A stretch of 64,000 nt of DNA from Limonium bicolor (Eukaryota > Streptophyta > Magnoliopsida > Caryophyllales > Plumbaginaceae), in contig CM041779.1 of the NCBI GenBank assembly GCA_023374045.1, positions 299,656,167-299,720,166 of the forward strand. The letters run 5' to 3'. A program made the position numbers and the translations under genes. Positions 1-10,052 of this stretch are shown piece by piece (position 1 is the first letter of the stretch; each line of letters starts with the position of its first letter). The notes below the pieces were generated by a model. That model saw only the letters and a program-made list of their open reading frames with translations. It searched no databases and was not told the DNA's origin.

Positions 1-299
1 CTCAGTCGTCAATTCTCCATTGAGCAGTAGGACGATGCTAGCACCAGAAGTGTGATGCAAGGCTATATAGACTGAAGAAAACTAGCAACTCAAAGCAAAA
101 AAATGAAAGAAGACATGTCCATTTCTTTCTGAGTGTACAACAGAATACCAAACTACTTCTCTGAAACTTAGCAAGAGTCACGAGCTACTACAAGACAAAG
201 CCATATACTCCATATACATTTAAATTTAATCCAGACAAACATACCACTTTTTCTCCCAATTGCGTTGCTTGCCAACAGTAATCTCTCTTTCATAAGTCA
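1..299. other. AT-rich non-coding edge of the CACTA element
   Basis: I see no gene and no clear repeat unit here. The sequence runs into the 190-bp array that starts near 300, so it is most likely the 3' subterminal part of the CACTA element. Confidence 0.4.
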
Positions 300-1250
300 A
301 GGACCTTCACAGAGAAAAAGTTGATTTTACAAAAAGCAGAAGCTGCAGAAAAACTGTAACACTAATTCTATACAACTCCTCTTCAAGCTTACTTTTAGAT
401 TATTAATCAGCCTCCAATTCCACCCAAAGTTTTTACCCAATTAGTTAAGTGTATTAGGAAGGTTTTAAATTTAGAAACAACTCAGAACAACACTGTTGTC
501 ACTTCTGTAACTTCATTATACAGAAACTGTTAACTGCAGAAAACTGTTGACGTTAAATCTTGTATCTCCCCCTTAACCTCTCTTTTAGTTAGTTAAACTG
601 ACCTCCATTTTTCCCCAAAGTATTTACCCACTTAGTTAGGTGTTACAGCAAGGTTTTAAACCAAGAATCAAGCCAACTCAGCACAGATAACATTCCTAAA
701 ACCTTCTTATACAGAACTGAAAAACTGCAGAAACTGCAAACACAGAACTGGGTATTATTCTTTTGTATCTTTTTTTTGTTCATCAATCTGGCTTCTAATT
801 TCCCCCAAATTGTTTACCCATTTAGTTAAGTGTCTTAGTAAGGTTTTAAACTCTTGAACCACTCAATACAACCCCGTATAATTCTCTGTAACAGAGTCAT
901 ACAGAAACCCAAGTTTCAGGAAAGTCTGAAAATGAAATATCAAGATCTAATATTCTCTCTTCTATTTCTTTTCTTTGTTCACTTATTTGACTTCCATTTC
1001 TTTCCCGAATTGCTTATCCAATTAGTTAAGTGTTTACTCAAGGTTTTAACTTCAAAACAGACCCACAACAACAAGGACTATGCCTCTAAAACTCCTTTAG
1101 ACAGAATCTATAAAACTGAAAAACTGAAACACAACTTCAGTTTACTCCTCCACTCTTAGTGCATCAGATTGGTTTTTTTTCTTCTCTTATTAAACACTCC
1201 CACGTATTGCTAACTTAGACAGGTGCACCAACAATGTTTTGACTCACACC
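300..1250. repeat. Left array of a ~190-bp tandem repeat (4-5 diverged copies)
   Basis: A recurring phrase, CCCAAAGTTTTTACCCA then TAGTTAAGTGTATTAGGAAG then a run ending ATACAGAAACTG and CTGCAGAAAACTG, returns near 450, 640, 830 and 1030, giving a period of about 190 bp. Copies are diverged, perhaps 75-80% alike by eye. The same unit in the same orientation makes an 8-copy array at 29890-31420, close to the other end of the CACTA element. The small open frame at 854-1159 is only one of these repeat copies read through and is not a gene. Confidence 0.8.
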
Positions 1251-2140
1251 CTACTTTCCCTTTTCACCCACTATCCACAAACAGTACGTAGTAGTATCCT
1301 ATCCTCTCCACCATATAGCATCCTTCCTTCCTCTGAATCTCGTTGAAGAGGAAGTGAGCAGAAAGGTTTCCTCTGTCATGGGTTCTTTGTTATTGAAGCT
1401 AGCAGTGGGTTTAAGAAACCAGAGACCACCCAATATGGAAATCAACACCATTTTGAGAAGCAGGAGGAGAGAAACAACAATATTGAACTCCATTGGTTAT
1501 TAATTAGTTGAACTCAAGTGGGTGAAGCTAATTTGAAATGTTTTGTATCATGGTGTAAGAATTTTGGCATGCTGAATACAGGCACATGACTGAATACATA
1601 GCGCATATAATATCATCTAGATTGGCACGTTTATGGAGTTAGTGGCAGTTGATTTCTCTCTAATGATGGCATTTCATCGCTGGTAGGAAAGTAACTCAAG
1701 GAATATTATGACTTTAGTGACATGACTGCATCAGATTCCTCTCTAATGACATGACTACTACCGCTATTAGCTAGTATCGCTTTGACAACCACAACATTTT
1801 CTCCTCTCGTAGCTGCTATTTTCTACATAAACCAGTAATACATGTAATATTCACACATAAAACATCATGATCCTAACACCACAAAAAGCAACTAAAAAAT
1901 GAAACAATCTACAAACTTGAACAAATCAAGAAATAATAAAACTGAAACCAGAGTAGGAAAAAACAAGACCAGTAATCTGACAAATTCCAACCAGGTGAAA
2001 GAAGTTAGCAGCATTAAAAGATCCACCTATTCATTTCATAATATGAAAGTTGATTATAAATAATTTCAAACATTTGCCTGCCTTTGTTTTGCCTAGCAAA
2101 CTAATACAACATACTAAATCACCAACACACAAAGAATAGA
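1251..2140. other. AT-rich spacer, no gene recognised
   Basis: Short open frames occur (such as 1299-1493 on the minus strand), but none has family features. The stretch lies 3' of the protease gene of the CACTA element and probably holds its 3' non-coding region. Confidence 0.4.
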
Positions 2141-2144
2141 AAAA

Positions 2145-2290
2145 AGATAAGTTCAAGTATATTACAAGTTCTGGAAGAATAGAAAAAAGAGCAGCGCGGC
2201 TTCATAGATTTATCTCTATAGCGGGATGCAGCAGCAGTTCCATAGATTTATCTCTACAGGGGTGCAAAAAGAAGAAGATAATAACTAACA
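2145..2290. repeat. CACTA subterminal-type motif block (left copy)
   Basis: Contains AGATAAGTTCAAGTATATTAC followed by a short direct repeat of CCATAGATTTATCTCTA with CAGCAGCAGTTCC between. The same combination, AAGTATATTACCGG plus GCAGCAGCTCCACAGAT, occurs at 28440-28830 on the other flank of the element, and the AGTATATTACC core recurs at 32310, 32480 and 32670. Motifs repeated near both ends are what CACTA transposase-binding regions look like; binding itself is inferred. Confidence 0.55.
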
Positions 2291-2357
2291 GAATACACAA
2301 CAGAGAAAATGGGATAGCGTTAACTGTATCACGAAACCATACCTGAGAATACAATTC

Positions 2358-3243
2358 CTACAAGTGCTTAAGTATAAATAATGCCAAGTCTTCTCTTACA
2401 AAATCTAGTTGTTTCTTGGTGTAAGTACGTGGTTGGCTGTCAAAATATGCACCTACATAAAAGAAACAAAAGTTATTGTTAGAATATGAGTCACTTTAGT
2501 AAATGCTAACAACTTGAAAGATACAATACATACCGCTTTGGCATCTGCAAACTGCGCAAGGTTAGAACAAAAAACATGCAAAAACTTCAACATGTAATAA
2601 CCACATGTGTTGTAGCCTGACTGCGTAGGAACCTATTAAATTAAAAGGACACATTTCATATAATTGTAGATAAGTGCTAATAAAAATAACATGTAGTGCA
2701 TATGGTTGAAAAATTAAGAGACACTTACCGGTATAAGAAGCACTTCCCAATTTTGAGGTGGAATAGGCTCTATATCATTTGTAAGTTGAGCATTAATAAA
2801 GGAGCTGCAGATAATTTTTTATTTATTAATAACAATATATATATTTAGATAAAAGATTTAAAGGATAGACAATCAAATTTATATTTCGTTACCTCCTGAT
2901 CATATCTTGAACCTCAATTTCATGAGATAACTGTCCCATAGGGTCAAGCACCAACAAACCATGTTTTTGCATTGTGACAACAAGAAGGATCCAGTGGTTA
3001 CTAAAATGTAATAAGACATATTAAAGTTGGCAAAATTAAAATAGATAACTAATATCTATGTGTGAATACACTAAAAATGACTCACATTTGATGATATGGA
3101 ATCAGCACGAATTTACTCTTTCTCATCATAGCGACATTGAATGCTCTTTCCACATAATCCATAAAACTTTTGCTATCCCTTTTTACCTCAACACAAGAAG
3201 TTATTTGCGGGCAAAGAAATTGTATCACTCTACTAGTCCCCCT
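2358..3243 (-). CDS. Ulp1-type (C48) cysteine protease domain of the CACTA second gene, 5 C-terminal exons
   Basis: Ulp1/C48 proteases cleave ubiquitin-like proteins such as SUMO; plant MULE and CACTA elements often carry such domains. The exons I resolve on the minus strand are 3243-3086, 3000-2893, 2804-2729, 2632-2534 and about 2452-2358. The introns between them mostly start GT and end AG. Joined exons give, in order, FVLIPYHQ, then NHW (catalytic His), LVVTMQKHGLLVLDPM (catalytic Asp in LDP), then TQSGYNTCGYYM, where Gln precedes the catalytic Cys in TCGYY. All four key positions expected of the family are therefore present and in phase over the first four exons. The last exon has a good open frame ending in TAG at 2358-2360, but its phase after the fourth exon does not fit perfectly, so either the acceptor is misplaced or there is a small indel. 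The small open frames here are exon fragments. The N-terminal part of the gene lies upstream and is split by Athila. Confidence 0.75.
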
Positions 3244-3345
3244 CTAAGTTAGCTTCTGAATCAAGTGCCTTACCACAATTTTAAAAATAATTAACAATAT
3301 AAAATGAATGATAAACACAAATAAGAAAAGTTGGAGAACACTTAC

Positions 3346-3662
3346 AATATATATGCTTGCACTAAGGTCAACACGATCCACTTCCACTCCATCATATCTC
3401 TGAGTTCTTTAAATCCAATTGATGTGTGTTGATTTTCCTTATAATGAAAGAACGGTGCAGGCAATATCAAAGGGATGTTGGTCACAGATGGTGGAAGCAA
3501 CATAATCTTGTCGTAGATCTTCCTCATGTTAGCACTTAGCTTCTTGTAACTGGCCTTCATTAGAAGCGGTCTTTTTCGATTTGCCACAGTCGGGTCAACA
3601 ACTAACTGAGGTTGTGGTTGAGTAGTACTTTGCACAACCTTATTTACTTTTGCATGTTCCAT
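3346..3662 (-). CDS. Exon upstream of the Ulp1 protease domain (CACTA second gene)
   Basis: A 105-residue open stretch ending at a good splice donor (TTGTAAGTG read on the minus strand, donor at 3345-3341). It is basic and Q/P-containing near the start (TTQPQPQLVVDP), then continues KRPLLMKASYKKLSANMRKIYDKI. No catalytic motif is visible. It lies between the P/Q-rich linker and the protease exons, on the same strand, so I read it as the segment joining the two domains. The ATG at 3662 may be an internal Met and not a true start. Confidence 0.45.
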
Positions 3663-4103
3663 AAAAAGTTAAGTTGAAGAAAAAAAATTAATGACTACAA
3701 AAAGCAAAAATATTGCAAAGTGAACAAAGTAAATTACACCTTATTGACGACCGGTATCAAGCTTAGCGGCCAAGGCACAAAAGAAGATTTTGCTTGAATC
3801 AATGTTACCCAATTGTTGATTGATACCGTGAGATTAATATTCTTGAAGCCCGCCAAGATCGTGTCGAGCGACACACGGAGGAAGGGGAGTTTGATGAAGA
3901 GTAGAAGAAGAGGCAGATTTCAACAACAAACCATCAGCTACATGTACAACGACATTGTCAATCTAGAGTGAAAGGCAACAAGGTCTTGGTTCCTACACAT
4001 TAGGAAAAACATATGATTAATGTTTATTCAAAATGGTTTTTAGGTATTATTCACGTATTAGAATGTACATAAACCTCAATGTCGGAGAATGGATATGGAT
4101 TCA

Positions 4104-4560
4104 TCATAGTCGGTTGAGGAGTTTGAGATAGAGGTTGGGAAAGAGGTTGAGAAGAAGATAAAGAAAGAGTTTGAACAGAAGGTAGAGAAGAAGGTGGAGA
4201 TGGAGGCTAGGGCTGGGGCTGAGGCTGGGGCTGGGGCTGAAACTGAGGATGGGGATGGGGATGAGGTTGAGAAGAAGACTGTGTGAGATCTGCAGAAGGC
4301 GGTAGAGTAATATTAGCTGGTGTAAGTCCATATTGTGATAATATGGCTTGAATTTGTTGTTGCGTGCTCTGGTCATTGACATGTCTTTCCTCAACTAATT
4401 TTTGCTCAACTCTTTGTTCCACAAGTGCCTCTACATCTACTTTCCCCATACCGGAATGAGTTCCAGACTCAGGAAAAACATCCCTTTTACAGACTTGCCC
4501 CCATCCCTCTGACTCGACCCCAATGATCTTTCCTCCCAAATGCTCTATTTAGTATTCATC
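4104..4560 (-). CDS. Coiled-coil and P/Q-rich linker after Transposase_24 (CACTA second gene)
   Basis: The minus-strand frame from 4539 starts with charged residues (VDVEALVEQRVEQKLVEE), then a Gln-rich patch, then tandem PHPHPHPQFQPQPQPQPQP. A charged helix followed by low-complexity P/Q repeats is common at the C-terminus of plant Transposase_24 (TNPA-like) proteins. The GGGGCT/GGGATG-type codon repeat on the plus strand at 4206-4265 is this same low-complexity tract. The frame hits TAG at the end of the repeat, so an intron or a nonsense change is needed to continue toward the protease. Confidence 0.5.
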
Positions 4561-4689
4561 TTCTCCAGCAGGGGTCCATTCGTTATTTCTTCTCATTTCT
4601 TTTAACTTGTCCTTTTGACAAATATGTTAAAGATTCAGCAGATTTTATACATGCTCGGTTTACAATTTTCACACAAAAAGTAAGATTAC

Positions 4690-5317
4690 TTACAACTTTT
4701 TTGGCAAGCTCCTCCATCTCACAAACCGAAAAGTATCAATGTCCTTCAGAATCTTTCTTTTGTCGCCCCAAAAAAAGCAATCACCTTTATCTTCTTCATC
4801 AATTGACTGAATGTCTTCCTCTTGCCCGTCTTCATTGATCTTTTTTAGCAGACCCTCATCTTTCCATATAGGTATGGACCCTGTGTATCCCTTCTTGCCT
4901 ATATAATGTGGATAAAGATTTTTTTCTCGATTTGCCCTCGCCTTCGCTTGGATTTCCTATTGAAACATTTATCGGAAAAACAAAGTTAGTTACATTAGGC
5001 TGAATTTGACATACAATGATTTCTATTACATTAGCTAAGATAAGTATTAGGAAATACCTTGAATTCTTCAGTGATGCGGTTTGCGAAAAACAAATCCCAA
5101 TCAGCTTGTGAGATCATCCCTTCATATAAGATCCATGGAGGTGTAAGCTCTGGGTTTCGTGTCTCCGGGTTTATGTAACGTCTGACTAGTGAATGTTTGA
5201 AATGTCTAGCTTTCTCACAAATCAAAGACAAAACCCTACTCTTCAGATCTTCAGGTATGCCATACTTATCTCTAACTGTCTCCCACATCAAATCTTTACG
5301 CTTTTCATCAATGTCAT
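4690..5317 (-). pseudogene. Transposase_24 (Ptta/En/Spm) domain, 3' part
   Basis: Minus-strand frame 5291-5031 reads WETVRDKYGIPEDLKSRVL, then ARHFKHSLVRRYI, then TPPWILYEGMISQADWDLFF, which is the typical layout of the plant Transposase_24 domain (PF03004). The next exon (about 4930-4690) gives HIIGKKGYTGS and a charged stretch to RWRSL, also typical. Proteins of this type act with TNP2 in CACTA transposition and bind subterminal repeats. The domain is cut at 5317 by the Athila element. The reading frame on the far side (19058 onwards) joins in phase when one copy of the GTCAT duplication is removed, so the domain was open when Athila arrived. Confidence 0.75.
5313..5317. repeat. Target-site duplication GTCAT, left copy
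   Basis: GTCAT directly precedes the left LTR, and an identical GTCAT follows the right LTR at 19058-19062. A perfect 5-bp duplication is the expected mark of integrase-mediated insertion and fixes both element ends. Confidence 0.9.
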
Positions 5318-6221
5318 TGCAAACGATTTATTTGATATATTAAAACTAAGAATTAATCCTAGAAATCAATAATTCAATAGACCGTCGGGTTGCAAAAATC
5401 CCGGTCAAAATAGTATAGCAATTTATGAAGCGACCAGGTGTCAATCCACGGGACTTGATGTAATAAGTCTAGCATTAGGCAATGGGTAACTAAAGAGGGG
5501 GTTTTGTTTTGGTTTTGGGTTCTAAATAGATAACAAGAAAGTAAATAGTAGATAAATTAAAGTGATAGATTTGGGAATGTGAACGGTACTCTAGGTTCAG
5601 GGAGTTGTTTCACTAGCTAGGTTCTGCATATTCTACTACTTAAGCGGAGACTTGGATCGGCTTGTAATTCTCAATTATCTATTCTTTATTAAGTCTTAAT
5701 TCCATATAGCTCATCTAGACAGGGCACGTAGTTCTAGTCTAGACCTAGCAAGTATATCTAGATGGTTTTATTGCACAAATTACTAGTCTGGTTTAGTTCG
5801 GACTAAAGCTCCTAGTGAATAGTGTAATCTATCCGATTACAATTATCACAGGTAACAGGTTAATAGGACCATCAATGCTAATCACCTTATCTGATCATAA
5901 CATGATTCGAGGGCTTATAATAAATTCATGACGTTAATTAAAAGCACTTAAAAAGCATTAACCTGAACAATCCAAATAGTCTCAATAAAGCAGTAAAATA
6001 ATGCAGAGTTTAACTAATTACAACATCCCTTCCCCTAGAGTATATCCTCTTAGCTAGACATAGCGATTGAAATCATAAATGAGAGAGAGTTGAGAGAAAT
6101 CATCTGTTACGAAGATCTTCTTGCTTGCTCCGCCTTTGTCCTTGCATATGCTGGCTGAGAGGTTGGATTTGGTGACAACGGAGTGAATTTGGTGAAATGG
6201 GATGAAAGTGGAAATTTTGGG

Positions 6222-6366
6222 CGAGTTTGTGAGACGTCCGGATGGGTGGGGTCGGACGGAGATCCGGACGCAATGTTTTGTGAGACGTCTGGCTCAACCG
6301 GGTCGGACTAAGATCCGGACGTCGTGTTTGGGTGTAGTCCGGATCCGGACAAAGATCCGGACACGG
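6222..6366. repeat. G+C-rich inverted-repeat cluster, downstream of TATA in the Athila 3' LTR
   Basis: Contains GAGACGTCCGGATG, GGTCGGACGGAGATCCGGACG, a second GTGAGACGTCTGGCT, GATCCGGACGTC and AGTCCGGATCCGGAC within about 145 bp, in a surrounding that is otherwise AT-rich. GTCCGGATCCGGAC is a perfect palindrome and the other copies can pair with it. The cluster starts about 150-180 nt after the predicted transcription start, so it would be in the RNA. The other LTR has the same cluster at 18144-18280. Confidence 0.85.
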
Positions 6367-6715
6367 CTAAATGCTGTGAACGAATGTGGTTTGTGTGTGT
6401 GGGTGAGAATGAAGGTTTACGGAGGAAGTTTAGTAAAGATGAGCAGATGAATGGAATGAGTCGTGAATGAGTGGATTAGTAGAGAGGAGAGGAGTTAGAC
6501 TGTGAAGTCAGGTACGATTTGAAATGAATCAGGAGCTGGGTTTATATAGGCTTAGAAATGAAACATAGGTTAGTGGAAGTTTGGTGTGTTCGTCATTAAT
6601 TGAGCATGGATGTGTATTAATAAACGTTGAGGTATGGGCTTAACTTGCTTTCGGCTGATAATTGCGCTAAAGCCCGATTATCAGCGCGATTGCGTTTTTA
6701 TTTTTCATCTCTGTG

Positions 6716-6916
6716 TGACGTCCGGATCTGTATCCGGATCTGAACGTGACACAGAACCCGTAGATCTGAAACTCGAAATATGTCTGGATCGCTGTCCGGA
6801 TCCGGACAAGACAGAGAACTCTCGGATCTGGATTTTTAGGTCACGTCCGGTTCGCGTCCGGATCCGGACATGAGACGTCCGGATTTGCGTCCGGCCAAGT
6901 TGACCCGGACGTGACC
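6716..6916. repeat. G+C-rich inverted-repeat cluster in U3 of the Athila 3' LTR
   Basis: GTGACGTCCGGATC, GTCCGGATCTGAACGTGAC, GCTGTCCGGATCCGGACA, GGTCACGTCCGG, GCGTCCGGATCCGGACA and CCCGGACGTGACC occur within 200 bp, 150-370 bp upstream of the TATA box. Many copies include an ACGT core (TGACGTC, ACGTGAC), the class of site bound by plant bZIP factors; that role is not shown here. The matching block in the other LTR is 18628-18830. Confidence 0.85.
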
Positions 6917-7146
6917 AATTTTTGTGTCTCTTCTCCTGATTTGTTCCCGGTTTGTTGTGTTGTAATCCTTATGATGTAAAATCTTCATTTCCTGGGTTTT
7001 TCCTATATTTAGCATATAAAATACATCAGTTCTTATCAAAACATCAATCTTAGGAAAAACACATAATAAGTGGGAAACATTGCCTGAATTGTTACAAATT
7101 ATAAGGTGTTTAAACTCTAAAAAGCCTATATGTTTCACACTTATCA

Positions 7147-7160
7147 ACTTCCTCACACTT
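7147..7160 (-). promoter_or_regulatory. Athila polypurine tract
   Basis: AAGTGTGAGGAAGT read on the minus strand directly abuts the LTR start TGATAAG. It is the expected primer for plus-strand DNA synthesis. Confidence 0.85.
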
Positions 7161-8704
7161 AATTTTGCTTGCCCTCAAGCAAATAAGGAATAAGAATATC
7201 TCTAAAACCGTCAAATAATCTCAAAATTAAACAAGTGCAGGGCAAAATCAAACAAAGTGATAAATGAAAGAATAATCTTGCTCTCTAGAGGTAGGTTTTC
7301 ACAAACAGTGAAGCAAGAAGAATTTTATAAAAGCATAGAGAAACTAGATTATAGAAAACAAGTTAACTTAGCTTGGGACTTTCCACCAATTTTCATTCCT
7401 CTAACCTTTGGATGACAAGGGGTGTGAAGTAATGCCTTATTCCGCAATACCTTTCAACACCACGTACTCATGATCAAAAACAAAAATTAAACTGCAATTA
7501 ATTTTTCTTTCACATGCAAAAACATTCTTCTTCCAAGAACTATATACAAAACAAACGAATAATTGTGAATTGCAGAGTTATTCCGTAACCCAGACTTTGC
7601 TCTCTATCCTTGTAACGGTGTTGGGCCAACTATCCCAGATCCCGAGACCTTAGGTAGATAGGTGTTAAGGCACCCTTAAGACTTAATAACCGGATAGACG
7701 AGGCCTGCTATTATTAGAAAAAAAAAATTGATCAGTGGAGTACCTTGCCTTATCCTTTTCATTCCAGACATTCACTTCATTTCCAAGATCCCAAGCTAAA
7801 ATAATCTGGTTTCCACAACTAGCCAATCTACCATATTTTAGTGAAAAGAGAGTATTTTTAAATAAAATTATTTATACAAACCTCATCAAGCAAAAAGATT
7901 CCTACGGTTTTCACTTGGTTTAATTTCACTCGGTGTGCACAGGCATTAGAGCAGCAAAAAGCAAGTGTGGCATTAAAGAACAACTAGCATGTTTTCAGGG
8001 AAAGGTCTTTCCTTCCTCACACTTAAGAGGAGCAATGTCCTCATTGGTCATAGAAGAAAAACAGTGAAAAGATTTTTCAAAACATGCTAGACTCATAATA
8101 GATGCATATGCAATAATTAACCCTCAACGCAACAAAGGTGGAACATTAATAAGGTAAATAGGAACTGAGACTCCCCTGGTGTTATAGATGGAGGAAGATG
8201 TTCTTCCTCACACTTGAAGTTTGGTAGGGGTCGAGATATTCCTCATGAGTCACAGACAGTATGCGTGTTATGCAGAGTAAAAGTTGCTAAATTTTCACTG
8301 GCATGTACAACCACAGAATAAAGTGCATTAACTCGAACGACAGAGAGTATTTGAATCATATGAGTTATATTTAGAGAAAGAATACTCCCCATAGTTCAAG
8401 TTTAGCAGACGTTCGCAAGGAGTGTGGTTCCATTTCCTGTACTTATAGCCGTGTGTTTCACAGTAGAGGCGACAGGTAAAGTAATCATTTAAGAATGCTG
8501 CACTGCTCAGAGAAATATGAATTTTAGCAATTTCATAAATTAAAACACTGCCTAATAGAACCATTGCCACTTCACCTGCAGTCTCATGTTCTACTGTTAG
8601 TTTTAACAATCAAAGGTAAAATAAATCAAAGAACAAAGAAAAAGAAAAGTACAAAACAAAAAAAAGGAACAAAAGAAAAGAAAGCAGTAAAGATAGGATG
8701 GCGG
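7161..8704 (-). other. Athila 3' non-coding region with two internal PPT-like motifs
   Basis: No gene is visible. Two extra AAGTGTGAGGAAG words (minus strand) lie at 8013-8024 and 8203-8214. The first is joined to CAATGAGGACATTG, a short inverted repeat, at 8029-8048. The same pairing of AATGAGGRCATTG with a PPT-like word occurs in the two other Athila-type fragments of the window. Confidence 0.6.
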
Positions 8705-10052
8705 TCACTGAGGCGGTGGTGGTGGAGGTCTCGCTCCTATCTGGGCCATGATCATTTGTAGGATCTGGGTAGTCTGGGCCTGATGAGCGGCTGTCTCTCT
8801 CTGCAAAGCATCACTACGCTCCAAGCGCTCTGTGATCATAGTCTGTGAGTCGCGGATAGAGGTCTGCTCCGCCTGGAGGTGCTCCTGCGTCTGGCGGATG
8901 TCATCTATGTGTCCCTCCATGCGAGCCTGACGCTGCTGCACATCCCCAAACTGCTGCTCCATACCCCCGAAGCGCTGCTCCATCCTCTGCTACTGCTGGA
9001 GGAGGGAGTCCATCAGGGTCTGCATCTCTGGCGGGATGCTCATCACTGGGGGTATGGGTGGTGCCATGGTTGCAGTGGCCGGAGTAGAGAGTAAGTAGAG
9101 TAGAAGTAGAGAGTGGAAGAAGAGATGTACCAGTGGATCCTAGGCCCGAGCTGCCCTTCACCCAGCTGCCGTCGTCGAGGTGTAAGAAGCCCCATCTCCT
9201 GAAGGTCCCAAGGGAGATGGGTGTCTCACCCTCCCTCACCGCCATATCAGTGAAGATCTCCTCGGGGAGGGTAGAGACAAGAAGATGCTGGATGAAAATA
9301 GGAAAGATATGGGTGATCTTCTTCTTCTTCGTCCATAGATAGGTCACCACCTTATGCAGCTGCCTAAACATCACGAAAGGTAGCGAGAGCTGCTGGGCTG
9401 GTGGATGTGGTGAGGCCAGGAGGTAGTCGAGGAGGACATAATCCTCGTCAGAAGCATCATTCCCAGCATGAGGCCGGATCTGATGACTGAGGATCTCTGC
9501 CAGGGTCCTCTAGAGAAGGGAGGAGAGGATAGCATAGGGGAGCACAGTCTTATTTTCCTCACCCCGTCGGTGAGTAGTACTCCCTACCTCTTGTAACCAC
9601 CTAGACTTACTCTGCCTAAGTGAATCCTCTGAAAAATCTAAATGTGCGTCCGTGCTGTCCGGGAGGCGTAAAAGAAGAGCAAAAGTGTCAGGGGTTACCT
9701 CCACCTGGAACTGGCGTACGTAGGAGGTAATGCTGTGTGTCGTGTCTGACGCCACAACATTGGCGTAGAATTCTCTCACCAGCTCCGGAGAGAAAACACC
9801 CACGCCCATGCGCAAGATGCTGCTGGCGCCAATACCCTCAAATAAGGCTGTAATCCCGGCGGCAGCTGATGCCTCGTCGCTGATGCGCCTCTCAATGACG
9901 AAGGCCCCGCCCTGATCATACCAAGCCCGAGTGGCAGCTGATCGGAATCCATCATCGCGTAGTGGGGCAGCGGCTGGCTCAGACTGGTCGTCGGGGCGTG
10001 GGTTCCTCGAAGAAGAACCGGTGCGTGTAGCACCTCCTCTAGTGCGAGCCAT
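8705..10052 (-). pseudogene. Extra ORF in the env position of Athila (putative plant transposon protein type)
   Basis: The frame starts at 10052 with MARTRGGATRTG, a start common to plant retroelement-borne proteins of the PF20167 'putative plant transposon protein' type. It continues with FVIERRISDE and VREFYANVV before a TAG at 9510-9512. The same frame reopens (FRQLHKVVTYLW, then PISLGTFRRWGF), and after about 9060 the protein sense moves to another frame. That frame ends in a Gln/Glu-rich coiled coil (GDVQQRQARMEGHIDD) and a poly-Pro tail ending at 8705. So there is at least one nonsense change and one frameshift. I see no convincing signal peptide or membrane span, so I do not call it an envelope protein; only the location matches env. 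Function unknown. Confidence 0.6.

Larger units (their letters stand above)
5318..7146 (-). repeat. Athila 3' LTR
   Basis: Begins (minus strand) TGATAAGTGTGAAAC at 7146 and ends at 5318. A TATA box, CCTATATAAACCC, lies near 6553-6541, about 600 bp into the LTR. G+C-rich inverted-repeat clusters flank it: 6716-6916 upstream in U3 and 6222-6366 downstream in the predicted transcribed part. Confidence 0.95.

Noticed and set aside
854..1159. 101-residue plus-strand frame
   Set aside because: It is one unit of the 190-bp array; other units do not preserve the frame.
6202..6873. Open frames rich in RIRT and DPDKTE words in the Athila LTR (also 18114-18784)
   Set aside because: Translation of GTCCGGATCCGGAC clusters within the LTR, not a gene.
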